Positions 48,891-60,223 of a stretch of 64,000 nt of DNA are shown one piece after another. The stretch is taken from assembly GCA_019400425.1 (NCBI GenBank), contig JAFREE010000058.1, positions 1 through 64,000 of the forward strand, given 5' to 3'. The position numbers and the translations under genes were made by a program. The stretch's first letter is position 1. Each line of letters opens with the position of its first letter. This DNA is from Hymenochaete sp. R1. Taxonomy: Eukaryota > Basidiomycota > Agaricomycetes > Hymenochaetales > Hymenochaetaceae. Under the pieces are notes generated by a model. The model was not told the DNA's origin. It saw nothing but the letters and a program-made list of their open reading frames with translations, and searched no databases.

Positions 48891-51800
48891 ATGAGGCCGC
48901 AAGCAATTCTTCCCCTTGGTCTTGTCTCATTATTGGTGACATTTTTTGTAGAGGCAGAGGCTAGCTTCTACGCTAAGAGGGAATACGACACGTACGACTA
49001 CTTTGTACTGGAACACGACCGAGCATCGGGAATTTCACTCAACGAAGTTGCCAAGCATCTGGGGCTCGATATCGTGGGCCAAGCAGGTGAACTGGAAAAT
49101 AGTTGGCTTTTGCGCGGGCTGCAACGGCGGTCACACGAGTACTCAACGCTCACATCACGGTTCTCTCGTAGACATGCCCTGGACGATCCCTCTACATCCA
49201 GCGAAGTCAACACAGACCTTTCGAAAGCTATAAAACACCTTGCCCCTCAAACTCCAAGACAGCGTATAAAGCGTGGTGGCTTCGAACCTCGTTCACCCCA
49301 AGAAGACATTGACTGGCTCAGTCTGTCTTCAGACGCAATCGCGGTGCGCGAAGGCATTGTAGACCCAGAGTTCAAGAACCAATGGCATATCGTGAACGAC
49401 GAAAATCCTGTGCACATGGTGAACGCTGCACCGGTATGGGACATGGGAATAGCAGGTCAAGGGATCATCTCTGCTATGGTTGATGACGGGTATGCATTCA
49501 CCTTCGCACTAGTACTAGTAGCTGCTCCGAGTCGTGCTGACTGGTGCCATTGTAGTCTTGACTACGAGAGTGATGACTTGGCTCCCAACTTCGTGGGTCT
49601 CTCTTTGCATGCCATAGCATGTGTCGGCGTTACTTACCCTGGTATAGGATGATGTGAACTCTTATGACTTCAATCTGCATGTGCCTCTGCCCAAACCAGT
49701 CCTCTTTGACGATCATCACGGCACCCGCTGCGCAGGTCAAATAGCTGCCGCGAAGAATGATGTATGTGGTGTCGGAATCGCATATGCCTCGAAAGTCGCA
49801 GGTGTCAGGATCTTGTAAGCTCCGAGATATTCTCTTTTAATTGTTGTACTTAGCTCAGTTTAGGTCAGGACCGATATCGGATGTGGACGAGGCTGCTGCC
49901 CTCAATTACGGTTTCCAAAACACTTCAATTTACAGTTGTAGTTGGGGTCCGCCGGACGATGGGAAGTCGATGGAAGGACCAGGATATCTTATACAGAAGG
50001 CTTTCGTCAACGGCATACAGAATGGTCGCGATGGGAAAGGCTCGATCTTTGTGTTTGCCAGTGGAAATGGTGCAGCGCAAGGAGACCAGTGCAATTTCGA
50101 CGGCTATACCAATTCTCCCTACTCAGTGACTGTTGCGGCAGTCGACTACAAAGGCCTTCATCCTTACTACTCAGAAGCTTGTGCTGCGGTGCGTCTTTTT
50201 ATAAGGCCTGGCTCATATTACAATAACATTATTATATCTTCAGAATATGGTGGTGACGTACAGTTCTGGCAGCGGAAATCATATTGTGAGACATTCACCA
50301 TGACCTCGTCCACAGTAAATACCTGACGCTTGTTTATGAAAGGTTACAACCGACGTAGGGAAGGATAAATGTTCGCACAATCATGGTGGGACGTCTGCAG
50401 CAGCACCGAATGCCGTAGGCGTGATTGCACTTGCACTATCGACGAGGTATCTACTCACTGCAGTTGATGATTGAGCCTGGAGCTTACATGAACTACGCAG
50501 GCCGGACCTCACATGGAGGGATGTACAACATCTTTGTGTAAGGACTGCGAGAATGATCAATCCAGATGACCCAGACTGGGAAAACACATTCGCTGGTCGA
50601 CGATATAGCTACAAGTACGGGTATGGAAGCCTTGATGCCTTTGCCTATGTACAGGCAGCTCAAAAATGGAATAATGTGAAGCCGCAAGCATGGCTTCACT
50701 CGGATCCTGTGCAACTTAATGGGGGAACGATGACTGCCGATGGATTAATGCATGGAGGAGAACCTATCATAGCAGGCGGCGTAACCAGCAAGACAATGAT
50801 CACGACAGACATGCTGAGGGACGCCAACTTCGAAAGTCTGGAACACGTAAATGTGAAAATGTGGATCCAACATACGAGGCGAGGCGACGTCGAGGTCGAG
50901 CTTGTTAGCCCGAATGGCGTGAAGAGCATGCTTGCTGGCCAGAGAAAGTATGACGCTGATACTGGTGGTTTCCAAGGATGGACATTCATGTCGGTAAAAC
51001 ATTGGTGAGTGGACGTATTTTACTTGTTCTACGGTTACTTACCAGATCGATTAAAAGGGATGAGAATCCCGTGGGCGAGTGGACCGTCCGCGTGTGGGAT
51101 CAGAACGCTGAAGGTCAGAATGGCAGTTTCATCGGTTGGGCCCTTACTCTATGGGGCTCGACTATCGATGCAAGCCAAGCACGTACCTACGTCCTTCTCG
51201 ACCAGGAAGGTCCATTTCCTCCACCGGCTGATCAAAATGACTCACTACCGCCATCTGCAAGTACGACAAGGATGCATCCGAAGCCAACAGATCACCTTCC
51301 GGGCGACCATGGCGAGGCCGAAGGCGAAGCTCACAAACCTGCATTCTCTAGCGCTCAAGCCCAACCGACCGAGTCATGGCCTGGGGAAGGAGAATCGATG
51401 ACTCCCACACCTGACGAGGGCTGGTTCCCAGGAATGTATAACTTGGTATCCAACTCCAAATGGGTCTTTGGCGCAATCGGGGCTGTTGCAATATGTGGGT
51501 TCGCGGGCGGAGCTTTTTTCCTCTGGCGAAGGAGGGCGACTCGGAGAGTGCAATACAGAAGTATCGCGGGCGATGAAATGCCAATGCCTTCTTTAGATAG
51601 GAATGGAAGGCCGACAGGAACAAAGGAGCTATATGATGCGTTTGGGGAAGTGTCGGAAGAGGAAGATGACGACGATGCGGATGAAGAGACAAGATTACGG
51701 CGACCCTTGTCGGAGAGACCTGACGTAGGCTTTCATTCGGCATTCTTAGATGACGACGAGCAGAGTCCGCAACCGGTGTATACCGACGAGCCTTTGGATA

Positions 51801-51892
51801 CCCGAGGGCGTAGGCAGGAGATTTCGAGGACGGACCGGGAGAAAAGCCCATCCAACTCAGACGAAAGTTGGCAACATGCAGATACTCCATAA
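48891..51892 (+). CDS. KEX2: Kexin (Kex2-type proprotein convertase)
   Basis: Golgi subtilisin-like protease that cuts after Lys-Arg or Arg-Arg in secretory precursors. The ATG at 48891 opens a signal peptide (MRPQAILPLGLVSLLVTFF). The propeptide ends at basic sites such as RQRIKRGG. The catalytic triad is AMVDDG (Asp), DDHHGTRCAGQIAA (His) and HGGTSAAAPNAVG (Ser); SWGPPDDG and FVFASGNG are also typical. The P domain (about 50640-51170) includes GEWTVRVWDQNAEGQNGSF. A Ser/Pro-rich stalk leads to one transmembrane segment (WVFGAIGAVAICGFAGGAFF) and an acidic cytosolic tail with EEEDDDDADEE, suited to TGN retention. About seven introns; one directly follows the catalytic Asp motif (VDDG/LDYE). 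Roughly 850 aa. Confidence 0.95.
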
Positions 51893-51994
51893 ACTATTAC
51901 AGACAATTATGTACAAAATTGGATAATGACACAAGAAAAAAATCTGAAAGAAAAATCAGTAAATAAAGAGTCGCTATGAACAAGCAGAAACAAT

Positions 51995-54765
51995 CATTGG
52001 TGAATGAAGCGCAATTTCGTATTGTTTGCAACTCGTGTCCAGACGTCAATTCCTTCATACTGGTAATATATTTAGTCAGATGCCGCGAGAACCGTCGCTA
52101 GAACAGAGCAGAGCATACCTCATTGATACAATCCATGAGTTGGTTTTCTGTAAAGCCTTTCGCGAGTGTTCTCTGACGGATGTCGACCATTGAAAGTTCG
52201 TCTTCTTCGTCTTCGTCGATGTCCATGTCTCGTTCTCCCGAAGGACCTTTACCAATGCGTCCTCGCCCACGACGCTGTCCGCTCTGATTTGAATCCGCCA
52301 TTTCCTTGATGAGCCTATAGATTGCAGACATCGTCGTCCTATCGCCCTCATGCTCCGTGTCTTCCTCATCCTCCTTCAGTGTTTCGTTGCTGACTTCCAT
52401 GAGCCGCAGAGCTTCATCAACATCTGTATGTTCAACAATGTCGGCGAATCGGAGACGTGCTAGGGCTTGCGAGAGACGCAGGACACCGAGAAGGGTACGA
52501 GCTGATGTGTACGTATATGCCTTGTTCTCCTTTTCCTTCTCCTTTGAGTGCTTGCGAAGTCGTACATACGAATCCACAATGTAGCTCGAAACTTGCTGAG
52601 GCACAGTCGGACGCACTTCTCGAGCTCTCGCGATGAAATGCCTAGAATCTGTAAACAACGCGAGCTTTGATTAAGAATAAATTAAAAGTTTCACCTCATA
52701 AGCACAGGGTCAACTGGCTTAAATTCCAACTCCGGGTGCTTGCTATGCATATGGACATAAGTTACATGTTGAGCAAGGCGTTCATCATCGTCACGATTCG
52801 GTTTGTCCAGAATCAAAAACATAATATCGAAACGTGACAAAAGAGCAGCAGGCAGGTTGATGTTATCGACCGGTGAAAGTTTTGTATTATAGCGTCCGAA
52901 CAACGGATTGGCAGCTGCCAGGATAGAAGTTCGAGCGTTAAGCGTGGTCGTAATTCCGGCCTTGGAAATAGAAATAGTCTGCTGTTCCATGACTTCGTGA
53001 ATGGCTGTCCGGTCGGATTCCTCCATTTTATCGAACTCGTCGATACAACAGATTCCATTATCAGCAAGAACCAGCGCACCACCCTCTACATAGGTGATGA
53101 GAAACCTCATCCATAAGAGCCACAATCGTTTTGTACACTCACCAAGTACCATCTCGTCAGTAACGGGGTCCCGCATGACAGCAGCAGTCAGCCCGACACC
53201 CGAAGAACCCTTTCCCGTCGTGTACACGCCGCGAGGAGCAATCTTAGCGATGTACTTGAGGAGTTGAGATTTGGCCACACCAGGATCCCCCATGAGACAA
53301 ACGTTGATGTCACCCCTGATTTTCATCCCGTCGCCCATAGCTTTCGTCACACCACCAACTAGCAACAGTAACAATGCTTTCTTGACGTCGTCATGCCCGT
53401 AAATTTCAGGCGCAATACTTTGTGCGAGTTTCTGGTAAAGCGCAGGATCCGTAGTCATTTCCTCAATCTGGCGTTCGATTTCAGGGGAACGCTGCATCTC
53501 AGTATACTGCTTCTTGAGCTGGTGGATGTGATGTGTCTCAAGGTATGTATCGGTAAGCAGGCCTGCTCGAATAGCCTGGAAGCCGGTGTAAGGGATAGGC
53601 AGGAAAATGCCACCAAGGTGAACAATGTCTCCAGGATTCATATGTCGCGTTTGGGTGCCGAAGACATGGATTGTCATAGTGCGAGGAATGTGTCCAACTG
53701 GAACTTGATCCGCCTTTAAAGGCATGAGAACTTTCACGGCGATTTAAAAAAGGCGTAAAACACACCATCTCCTGAATTTTGACTTCTTGGAAAGGGCTGA
53801 ATCGACATGCGCGGGTCTGCATATGCAATGATCCTCGGACATTGTTTTTCTTGCACTCTTGTTCGTTCTGGCAATCGAAAATGGGAGTGAATTGCTTCTG
53901 CTTGATTTCTTGGAAGGTTTCTGCACCACAGACGTCGCATGTATAAGCATTAATTTGGAGGAGAGGTTTGACTTCGGAGACTCGGGTGACTATCCCGCGC
54001 ACTGTGATCAGCTTGCCCAGATGAACGCCCTTTACGTCTCGTACAGCCATGGGTTCGTCCGATTTAAGCGGCTGGAAATAAAGGTTGCTACCAAAACGTG
54101 GATGAGAAGAAATTAAGAGATACTATTAGGTAACCTACTATCGGCGCAGCAAATGGGGAGGGAATTCTGTCTGCTGCGTGCCCTCCAGTTGAAAGTTTCG
54201 CTCTCTTCTTTGATGTAGTATAACGTCGATAACTTCGTCTTGGTCGCTTATATCCTTCGTCGGTGGAGGCATTACTTGATCGATAACCTCACAGAACAAA
54301 TCGACGTATCGCCGGCTGTTTTTGATAATGCGTGAAACAAGGTTTCCAATGGTATTTTCATGCTTTTGTACAAAATTCATCAACCTGCACTCTCTGCTTA
54401 GCAATTAGAGGTCAAACCCACCTTGGCTACATCTTCCAAGTCAATAGTAAGCATCTGTTGCTCCCGGTTCGCGATCTTTTGCTGTTGACATAAATAAAGT
54501 TTGTCTATGAATAGGGAGACGGGAAGAATCAACTAACCAGCTGGTTCATGTACTTGAGGTGCCGATAGCGACTTGGTTCCTGATTCTCCTCCAGGTGCAT
54601 ATCCTCCATGCCAATGGCCACATCCTTTTCGCCCTTATAGTTCTCCAAGAATCCCTTGATTTTGTCTAATGAATGCGTCAGCATTGATAGATCGACGCCC
54701 AATTCGCATGAATCACCTTTCTCTTCATCGTACCTGACGTCGACACTGATTACAGGGAGCGACAT
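51995..54765 (-). CDS. MCM7: DNA replication licensing factor Mcm7
   Basis: Subunit of the MCM2-7 replicative helicase. The ATG at 54765 gives [17 protein letters not shown]. The N-terminal OB/zinc domain has [26 protein letters not shown] and DCQNEQEC (C-x2-C and C-x4-C). The AAA+ core has Walker [12 protein letters not shown], the hairpin segment [11 protein letters not shown], Walker [10 protein letters not shown] and the arginine finger [25 protein letters not shown] and [18 protein letters not shown] (Mcm7-type) fit Mcm7. The C-terminal winged helix ends [25 protein letters not shown], with stop at 51997-51995. About seven introns. Its promoter is shared with the DNA methyltransferase and carries two MCB boxes, as expected for a G1/S gene. 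Confidence 0.96.
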
Positions 54766-54782
54766 AATGAACAACAGGCGCG

Positions 54783-54788
54783 ACGCGT
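54783..54788. promoter_or_regulatory. MluI cell-cycle box (MCB) near MCM7
   Basis: ACGCGT 18 bp upstream of the MCM7 ATG in the shared MCM7/DNMT promoter. MCBs bind the MBF factor (Mbp1/Swi6 family), which drives G1/S transcription in fungi. It may lie in the 5' leader. Confidence 0.5.
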
Positions 54789-54819
54789 GGGTGGAAGAGA
54801 GAGACAAGCCTGAGGCAAC

Positions 54820-54825
54820 ACGCGT
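54820..54825. promoter_or_regulatory. Second MluI cell-cycle box
   Basis: A second ACGCGT 55 bp from the MCM7 ATG and 200 bp from the methyltransferase ATG. Two copies 37 bp apart in a 259-bp promoter make a chance origin less likely. Confidence 0.5.
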
Positions 54826-55024
54826 ACGGGTAGCGGCCGTAGCGGCCAGGGTGAGACACGGTCCCGTGATAAGCAAGATCGACGTCCACTCGGAGGCTTG
54901 TTCGTGTCCAGAAATTCTGTGGCCAGTGCACCGCATACTCAGAGCTACCACCATGTGCTGATATACTTTCGCCTTTTTTGTTTTGCTATATACCCGGTAT
55001 ATTTCCTGTTTATTATACTCCACC

Positions 55025-58000
55025 ATGCCTGTGACTCGAAGCTCCTCCAGCTCCTCCATCTCAAAGAGGACACGATCCAGCGATCTGTGGTCATCGACGT
55101 CTACTGGTGTTACAACGCCCTCCTCGAAGAGGCTTCGTACCCAATCATCATCTTCAACCACCACAAGCTCTAGTCTTTCAAGCTCAAGAAAGTCATCCTC
55201 AAAAAGAATCGCATTAGGTGTGATTTGTATTATTCACTCGATACTCGTTTGTCGACTGATACACATATGTTAGCTTATCACGACTTGAACGAAGAAGTCA
55301 AAGAAACTCACGACCTCGCAACTGATCTTGGAGAGGTGCACGGCACTTCCGACGCTGACACACTTCCTGTGCGCTCACTTGAAAACTTCACTTTCTATAC
55401 TGTGCAGACAAAGAGACTCTGTCGAGTGCCGTGCGGCATCGACCCGGATGTGGATAGAACACTATATGGCGGTTCCGGGATCGTTCGTACTGTCCTGGTG
55501 GATGACGAGACTCTCTCGGAATCCAATGAAGATGAAGTACTTCCCGTAGCGCTTTCCGTTATTCAAGACGTGTGGTGGGATGACGAGTGAGCCTTCAGCA
55601 TAGTATTCTTTGGTTGTTTCGTTTGCTGATATTTTCTTTTTCTTAAGAGTCACTGAAGTATGGGTGAAGACTTTATTTGCTTGGTACACTTTGGGCTTTC
55701 CATCCAAACAGTATCTTCCTTTCTTTAATGAGATGAAGAGAGAGATGGAGAAGATAAACCAGAACTCTTCGCGGGTTCAAAAAATGCCTTCAGATCTCCT
55801 TCCCGTTGTTACCCCTAAGGTACACAACCTCGCGAAAGGATTCTTCTTGCGATCCGAATTGATTGTGGGCCATGAGATTGACGCTGCTGACGATGCTCTG
55901 GCTAAAGTATGCGACCCCCACATTCGTTTTCGTGTTCATCCCTCGAATCCCACAAAGGTTGAATGGGGGACACAAATATTGGATACGGGTTTTACAAAAC
56001 TGTTTAAATCAGTGAAACTGGATGGCATCGAATACTTCGTGAGCGTATTGATTCTCATAGCATCTTATGAATACTGAGAAATGAGCAATCAACCAGATTG
56101 GTGATTGCATTGCGGTTTCGGCTCCCACCTCCAGCGACAGTTCATTAATCTCTGGGAATGATGGATACTTAAACGGGGCCTGGTAATGCGACCACTCTTT
56201 TATCTTACTTGCTCTGACAGAAAATAGGTTTTGCGAAATCAGATATTTCTTTGAGTCTGAAGAAAAAGTCGGGGGGAGAACAGTAACTTCAAAAATGTTC
56301 CACGCTCGTTGGTTCGAACATTCGTCCAAAACAGTGCTTGCAGAGACGGCAAATCCCCAAGCCCTCTTCCTGACAGATATTTGCGACGACAATGAAGTAG
56401 ACAGCATACTGCAAAAGATAACCGTCAAGTACATAGAAGATGGGAAAGAGCCACTCGACCCTCCGCAGTCTGAAATAGGGTCGCAAAACTTTCATTTTAG
56501 GTGTGTAATTTGCTTGCACGTCTTACGTATGGTCACGTCTTACTTCTGACTTAGCTATAAATGGGACAAAAAAGCTATGAAACTCTCAGCAATGGACTTC
56601 GAGGAGGAGGAAGTGGCCATTGATGAATGGGCTCCTCTGATTGGCAAACAACCTCCGCATATGGATTGCTACCCTTGTGCCTTGCAGGATCACCAGGTAC
56701 TGCTTCAGGAATCCAACAAGCTCGTTCCCGGAGTTTTGCAAGTCTTAGGTGTCGAATATCATTTATTTGACTTCGTCTACATCCGTGACTCCGAACTGCG
56801 TTTGGATATTGCGCAGATTACTGACCTTTTGGGCCATAGTGGTAATTCGAAGATAAACGTCGAATTGCTCGAGAGGGTACACCCGGGAAAAGGAACGTAT
56901 GATCTAGCAGACTTCGTACGTCCTTACGAGCCTTTATCAGTCGAGCCTTTATCAGTCTAAATATAAATCTCTTGTTTTAGCGTACCGTACAATTTACGAA
57001 GAAAGCACGAATCATCGTTGGAAGTGAGTTGGATGGTAAATGCCGCGTTCGTTACCGAGACTCTATGGATGCCGAAAGTTTAGTGGACTTCCTCGAAGAC
57101 GAAAATAACTTTATAATACGCAAAAACTCTAATCTCTTGAATCAATGCCGCCTTTGTAATGGTGAATATGACCGATTCAAGAAAACGGAAGCCGACGTGA
57201 AGATGCATAGGCTTAGGGCTATGGATCTGTTCGCAGGTATATCATTATACATTGACTAGGTTAACATGACTAACTCTGCCTATTCCTCAGGTGCAGGTGG
57301 CTTGACTACCGGTATGCATAGAACAGGCTATGTAGAGACATGCTGGGCTGTTGAGATGTCTCCGAGCGCTGCTAAAACTCTACAGTATGTTTTTGCCCTT
57401 CTTTAGGGATATCATTGTCCTCTGTTGATCACTGTATTTCAGAGCAAACTATCCCACGATCACAGTCTATAACCAAGATTGTAACGTCTTGCTTAAACAT
57501 GCGGTGGAGATGGAGAAGAAACCGCTGCGCTCGCTGGGCGACAATGAAGCATTGCCTCCTTTACCTGGACGAGGTGATGTAGACCTCATCGTTGGTGGGC
57601 CTCCTTGTCAGCCGTATTCCGGAGCAAACTCGCACAAGGCAAGTCGTCTAGCACGATGAGTAGAGTCATAGTCCCTGACGTGTGATTTAGAAAGTGGACG
57701 ACATTCGGTAGGCTCTTAGAAATATATGAAGGACCGTGATTAATACATTTGTACACAGCCAGACTTGCATTCCTACTATGTTGTCCTACGTCGAATGGTT
57801 CTCCCCTCAGTACGTACTTATCGAGAACGTCACTGGACTACTGCACTACCGTTTGAATGGCACGCAAGAAGGGAGCAAAATTGTAGGAGGTATTGAAGGA
57901 GGGATGGTTAAATTCATTTTGCGCGTTCTCACCAGCCTTGGGTCAGTGAATCATAAACCTCTCCTAATTATTATACATAAAGGCTAATTTTCAGGTCAGG

Positions 58001-59328
58001 TACCAGTGCCAACTCAAGATTTTGAACTCTGCTGATTATGGCGCTCCTCAACAACGTAACCGCGTTATTTTCTGGGGAGCAAGATTTGGGTCAGCGATCC
58101 CACAGTGGCCCGTACCTTCACACATTCCGCAAAAATACACGCCATTCATCAGGAAGGTCGGCGGTGTGGGTAATGCCCCCATAGCGACGCGAAACGCTTT
58201 CGATAACGCGCGCAACTATGCGCCTCATTATGCTGTCACGATCGAAGAGGCCATCGGAGATTTGGTATGCATTTCCATAGGTTTACTTGCTCGGACTCGT
58301 AGTCACATGTTCTATTTGGTAGCCTTCTTGGGATTGGTGAGTATTATTCAACGCGTAAATAAAACGCTCGATTTTCATCTTGCTTCAGGGAGAATCCGAA
58401 AGAGATCTTACCATACTCGGACACCAGGCGGACAGGTGTAGAAACCTTTGTTGCTACACCAAATATCGAGCTCGGCATCGAAATAGCTGGATATGGTTAT
58501 GAGACCCTTTATGCTTCCGCACCTAAAAGTATTTACCAAGCAAAAATTCGAAAAACGCTAAATCGAATGGAGCGGGTCGAAAATCACTACACGCCTCTTT
58601 TCTCCCCGATCACTGTCGAAAGGTGGGCCTAAGAATTGACGCCCAGATTTATATACTAATGCTTTGATAATATCATTCAGAACCGTGCACATTCCAATGC
58701 GGCCCTACGCAGATCTGAGAGGTAATCTGCCCCTGAAGCCATTAACTCTATGCTCAAGGGTATTTTAGATCTACCCGACGTCCTGAGAAGGCACAGTGGA
58801 ACCAATGTGCTTATAAGTCCAAGAGGTGCGAAGCATTTGAATGTGACGTGACAAATGTTAATGTCCCATGCATAATACAGGGCAATTTGGTCGCCTTGAT
58901 TCCAATGGACAATTCCGCACGATGCTAACAGGGTTTGATCCGGCGAGCAAAGGCGCCACGATACTGCATCCAACGGTACGTATACGGTCGGCTGCTGCGC
59001 CGTGCTTCTAACCTCGCCTTTGATTCAGAATAAGAGATGCCTGACGGTCCGAGAAGCCGCTCGAGCGCAAGGTTTCCCCGACGGTTATGAGTTTCTTTCG
59101 GTCCGACAGATCAGAAAGCAGCAAATCCTGGATGTATGTAGTGATTCCTCACGCTTTAGGCGTTCGTTTGTCGTTGAACGAGCATTACAGGAATATCGTC
59201 AGATCGGTAATGCAGTGCCTGTGCAGCTGGCTTACGCCCTCGGAAAGGCATTAGGAGACGGCCTTGTTTGGGACAAACTCAAGAGGGTTCCTGGCGATCC
59301 AGACTCTGACATTTCGGAGGAATTGTGA
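55025..59328 (+). CDS. DNMT1-type DNA (cytosine-5) methyltransferase (RFD-BAH-BAH-MTase)
   Basis: Maintenance-type C5 methyltransferase. The ATG at 55025 opens a Ser-rich basic N-terminus (MPVTRSSSSSSISKRTRSS). The replication-foci domain follows (RSLENFTFYT to WVKTLFAWYTLGFPSKQYLP), then BAH1 (IGDCIAVSAPTS, KMFHARWFEHSSKTVL) and BAH2 (YHLFDFVYIRD, GSELDGKCRVRYRDSM). The catalytic domain begins near 57220: motif I MDLFAGAGGLTTG, motif IV GGPPCQPYSG with the nucleophile Cys, motif VI VLIENV, motif VIII APQQRNRVIFWGA, and motif X IGNAVPVQLAYALGKALGD. All are intact. No CXXC zinc finger is seen. About 16 introns, including a GC-AG intron directly after the PCQ loop (57639-57690) and a 14-nt micro-exon (58323-58336). 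Head to head with MCM7. Confidence 0.94.
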
Positions 59329-59378
59329 AAATACGCTACGTAAAACTGAGAAAGCTATGCGTATTGAAAAAAAAGCTG

Positions 59379-60055
59379 CTACGCCTTCCCAAGTATCTCT
59401 TCCACTCGGGTCACCTTGTGGGCATTGCCAGTACCTGGCTCTATCTCCTTATCAACGCGCGTGCCGATGCGGATGTCTGATGCAATTCTGGGAGCACCTG
59501 GGAGGGTGTCAACATCAGCGGGCGAAGTCTGTTTATATAACTTGCCTTCCTTATGCACGGCTGCATGGCAGTCGTGGATGGCCTTCATGACATCGGACCA
59601 TGGACCCTCTGTAAAAAGGGAGAGAAAATATTAGCGTTGTTTGTGTTTTTTAAATGCTGTCCACTCTGCTATCACCTATATTTGTACCATAACCACTGTT
59701 GCGATACCCAGACAAAATGTTCAATACGCAATTCTGTTTAAAATCTGCGAGTTTCTTACTGCATCTGCGGGACCACATTGAAGATCAGCCCATGCTCATT
59801 ATATGAAACGTTCATCATACCTTAAAAGAAAGGCTTGTTTGAGAAAGAACCTTTTGGCATTCTGCGATGTATTTCGCAACCTTTTTTGGACTCAGGATGC
59901 ATACGGTCGCGTTCTGATGACTCGAGTCAAGAATAGCCTACCGATGGCTCACCAGTGCCCATCGGAATGAGGCAGAAATCTATTCCAATGAACATTGGAA
60001 CTCTACACGAGCTTCAAAAGATCTCACCAGCTACGGCGTATAAGTCTTCGCTCAT
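59379..60055 (-). CDS. ECM15: Ecm15/MTH1187-family small protein (thiamine-binding-like fold)
   Basis: Small conserved protein of the MTH1187/YkoF-like family (UPF0045); structures of relatives suggest a small-ligand, possibly thiamine-type, role, but the function is unsettled. Seven exons on the minus strand: 60055-60028, 59979-59942, 59880-59821, 59764-59760, 59695-59676, 59608-59546 and 59497-59379. The sum is 333 nt, or 110 aa, the family length. The joined protein reads MSEDLYAVADFCLIPMGTG, EPSVAKYIAECQ, MHGYGTNIEGPWSDVM, CHAAVHKEGAPRI and DIRIGTRVDK, all family signatures. Exon 4 is 5 nt long (ATGCA). The last intron (59545-59498) uses a GC donor and is a multiple of three, so it reads through as an ORF. 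It shares about 170 bp of promoter with the isopropylmalate synthase gene. Confidence 0.85.
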
Positions 60056-60223
60056 ATTTCCTTGATGATTGTCGGACTCGGCAGAGGTCAACTTTTTTAG
60101 GTGAGCTCGTTGAAACGCCGGACTCGCGCGACGTTGGTATTTCTAGAACTAGCACTGATCGACGCGAATTAACGGCTAACTTTTGAGACGAGTCTTGTCC
60201 GAGTCACTCCTCCCTTTCTTACC

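Noticed and set aside
51348..51890. Minus-strand ORF of 180 codons
   Set aside because: Antisense of the kexin stalk and tail; no conserved motif.
59264..59590. Plus-strand ORF of 108 codons after the methyltransferase
   Set aside because: It overlaps the Ecm15-like gene on the opposite strand, whose conserved DIRIGTR motif shows the true coding strand.
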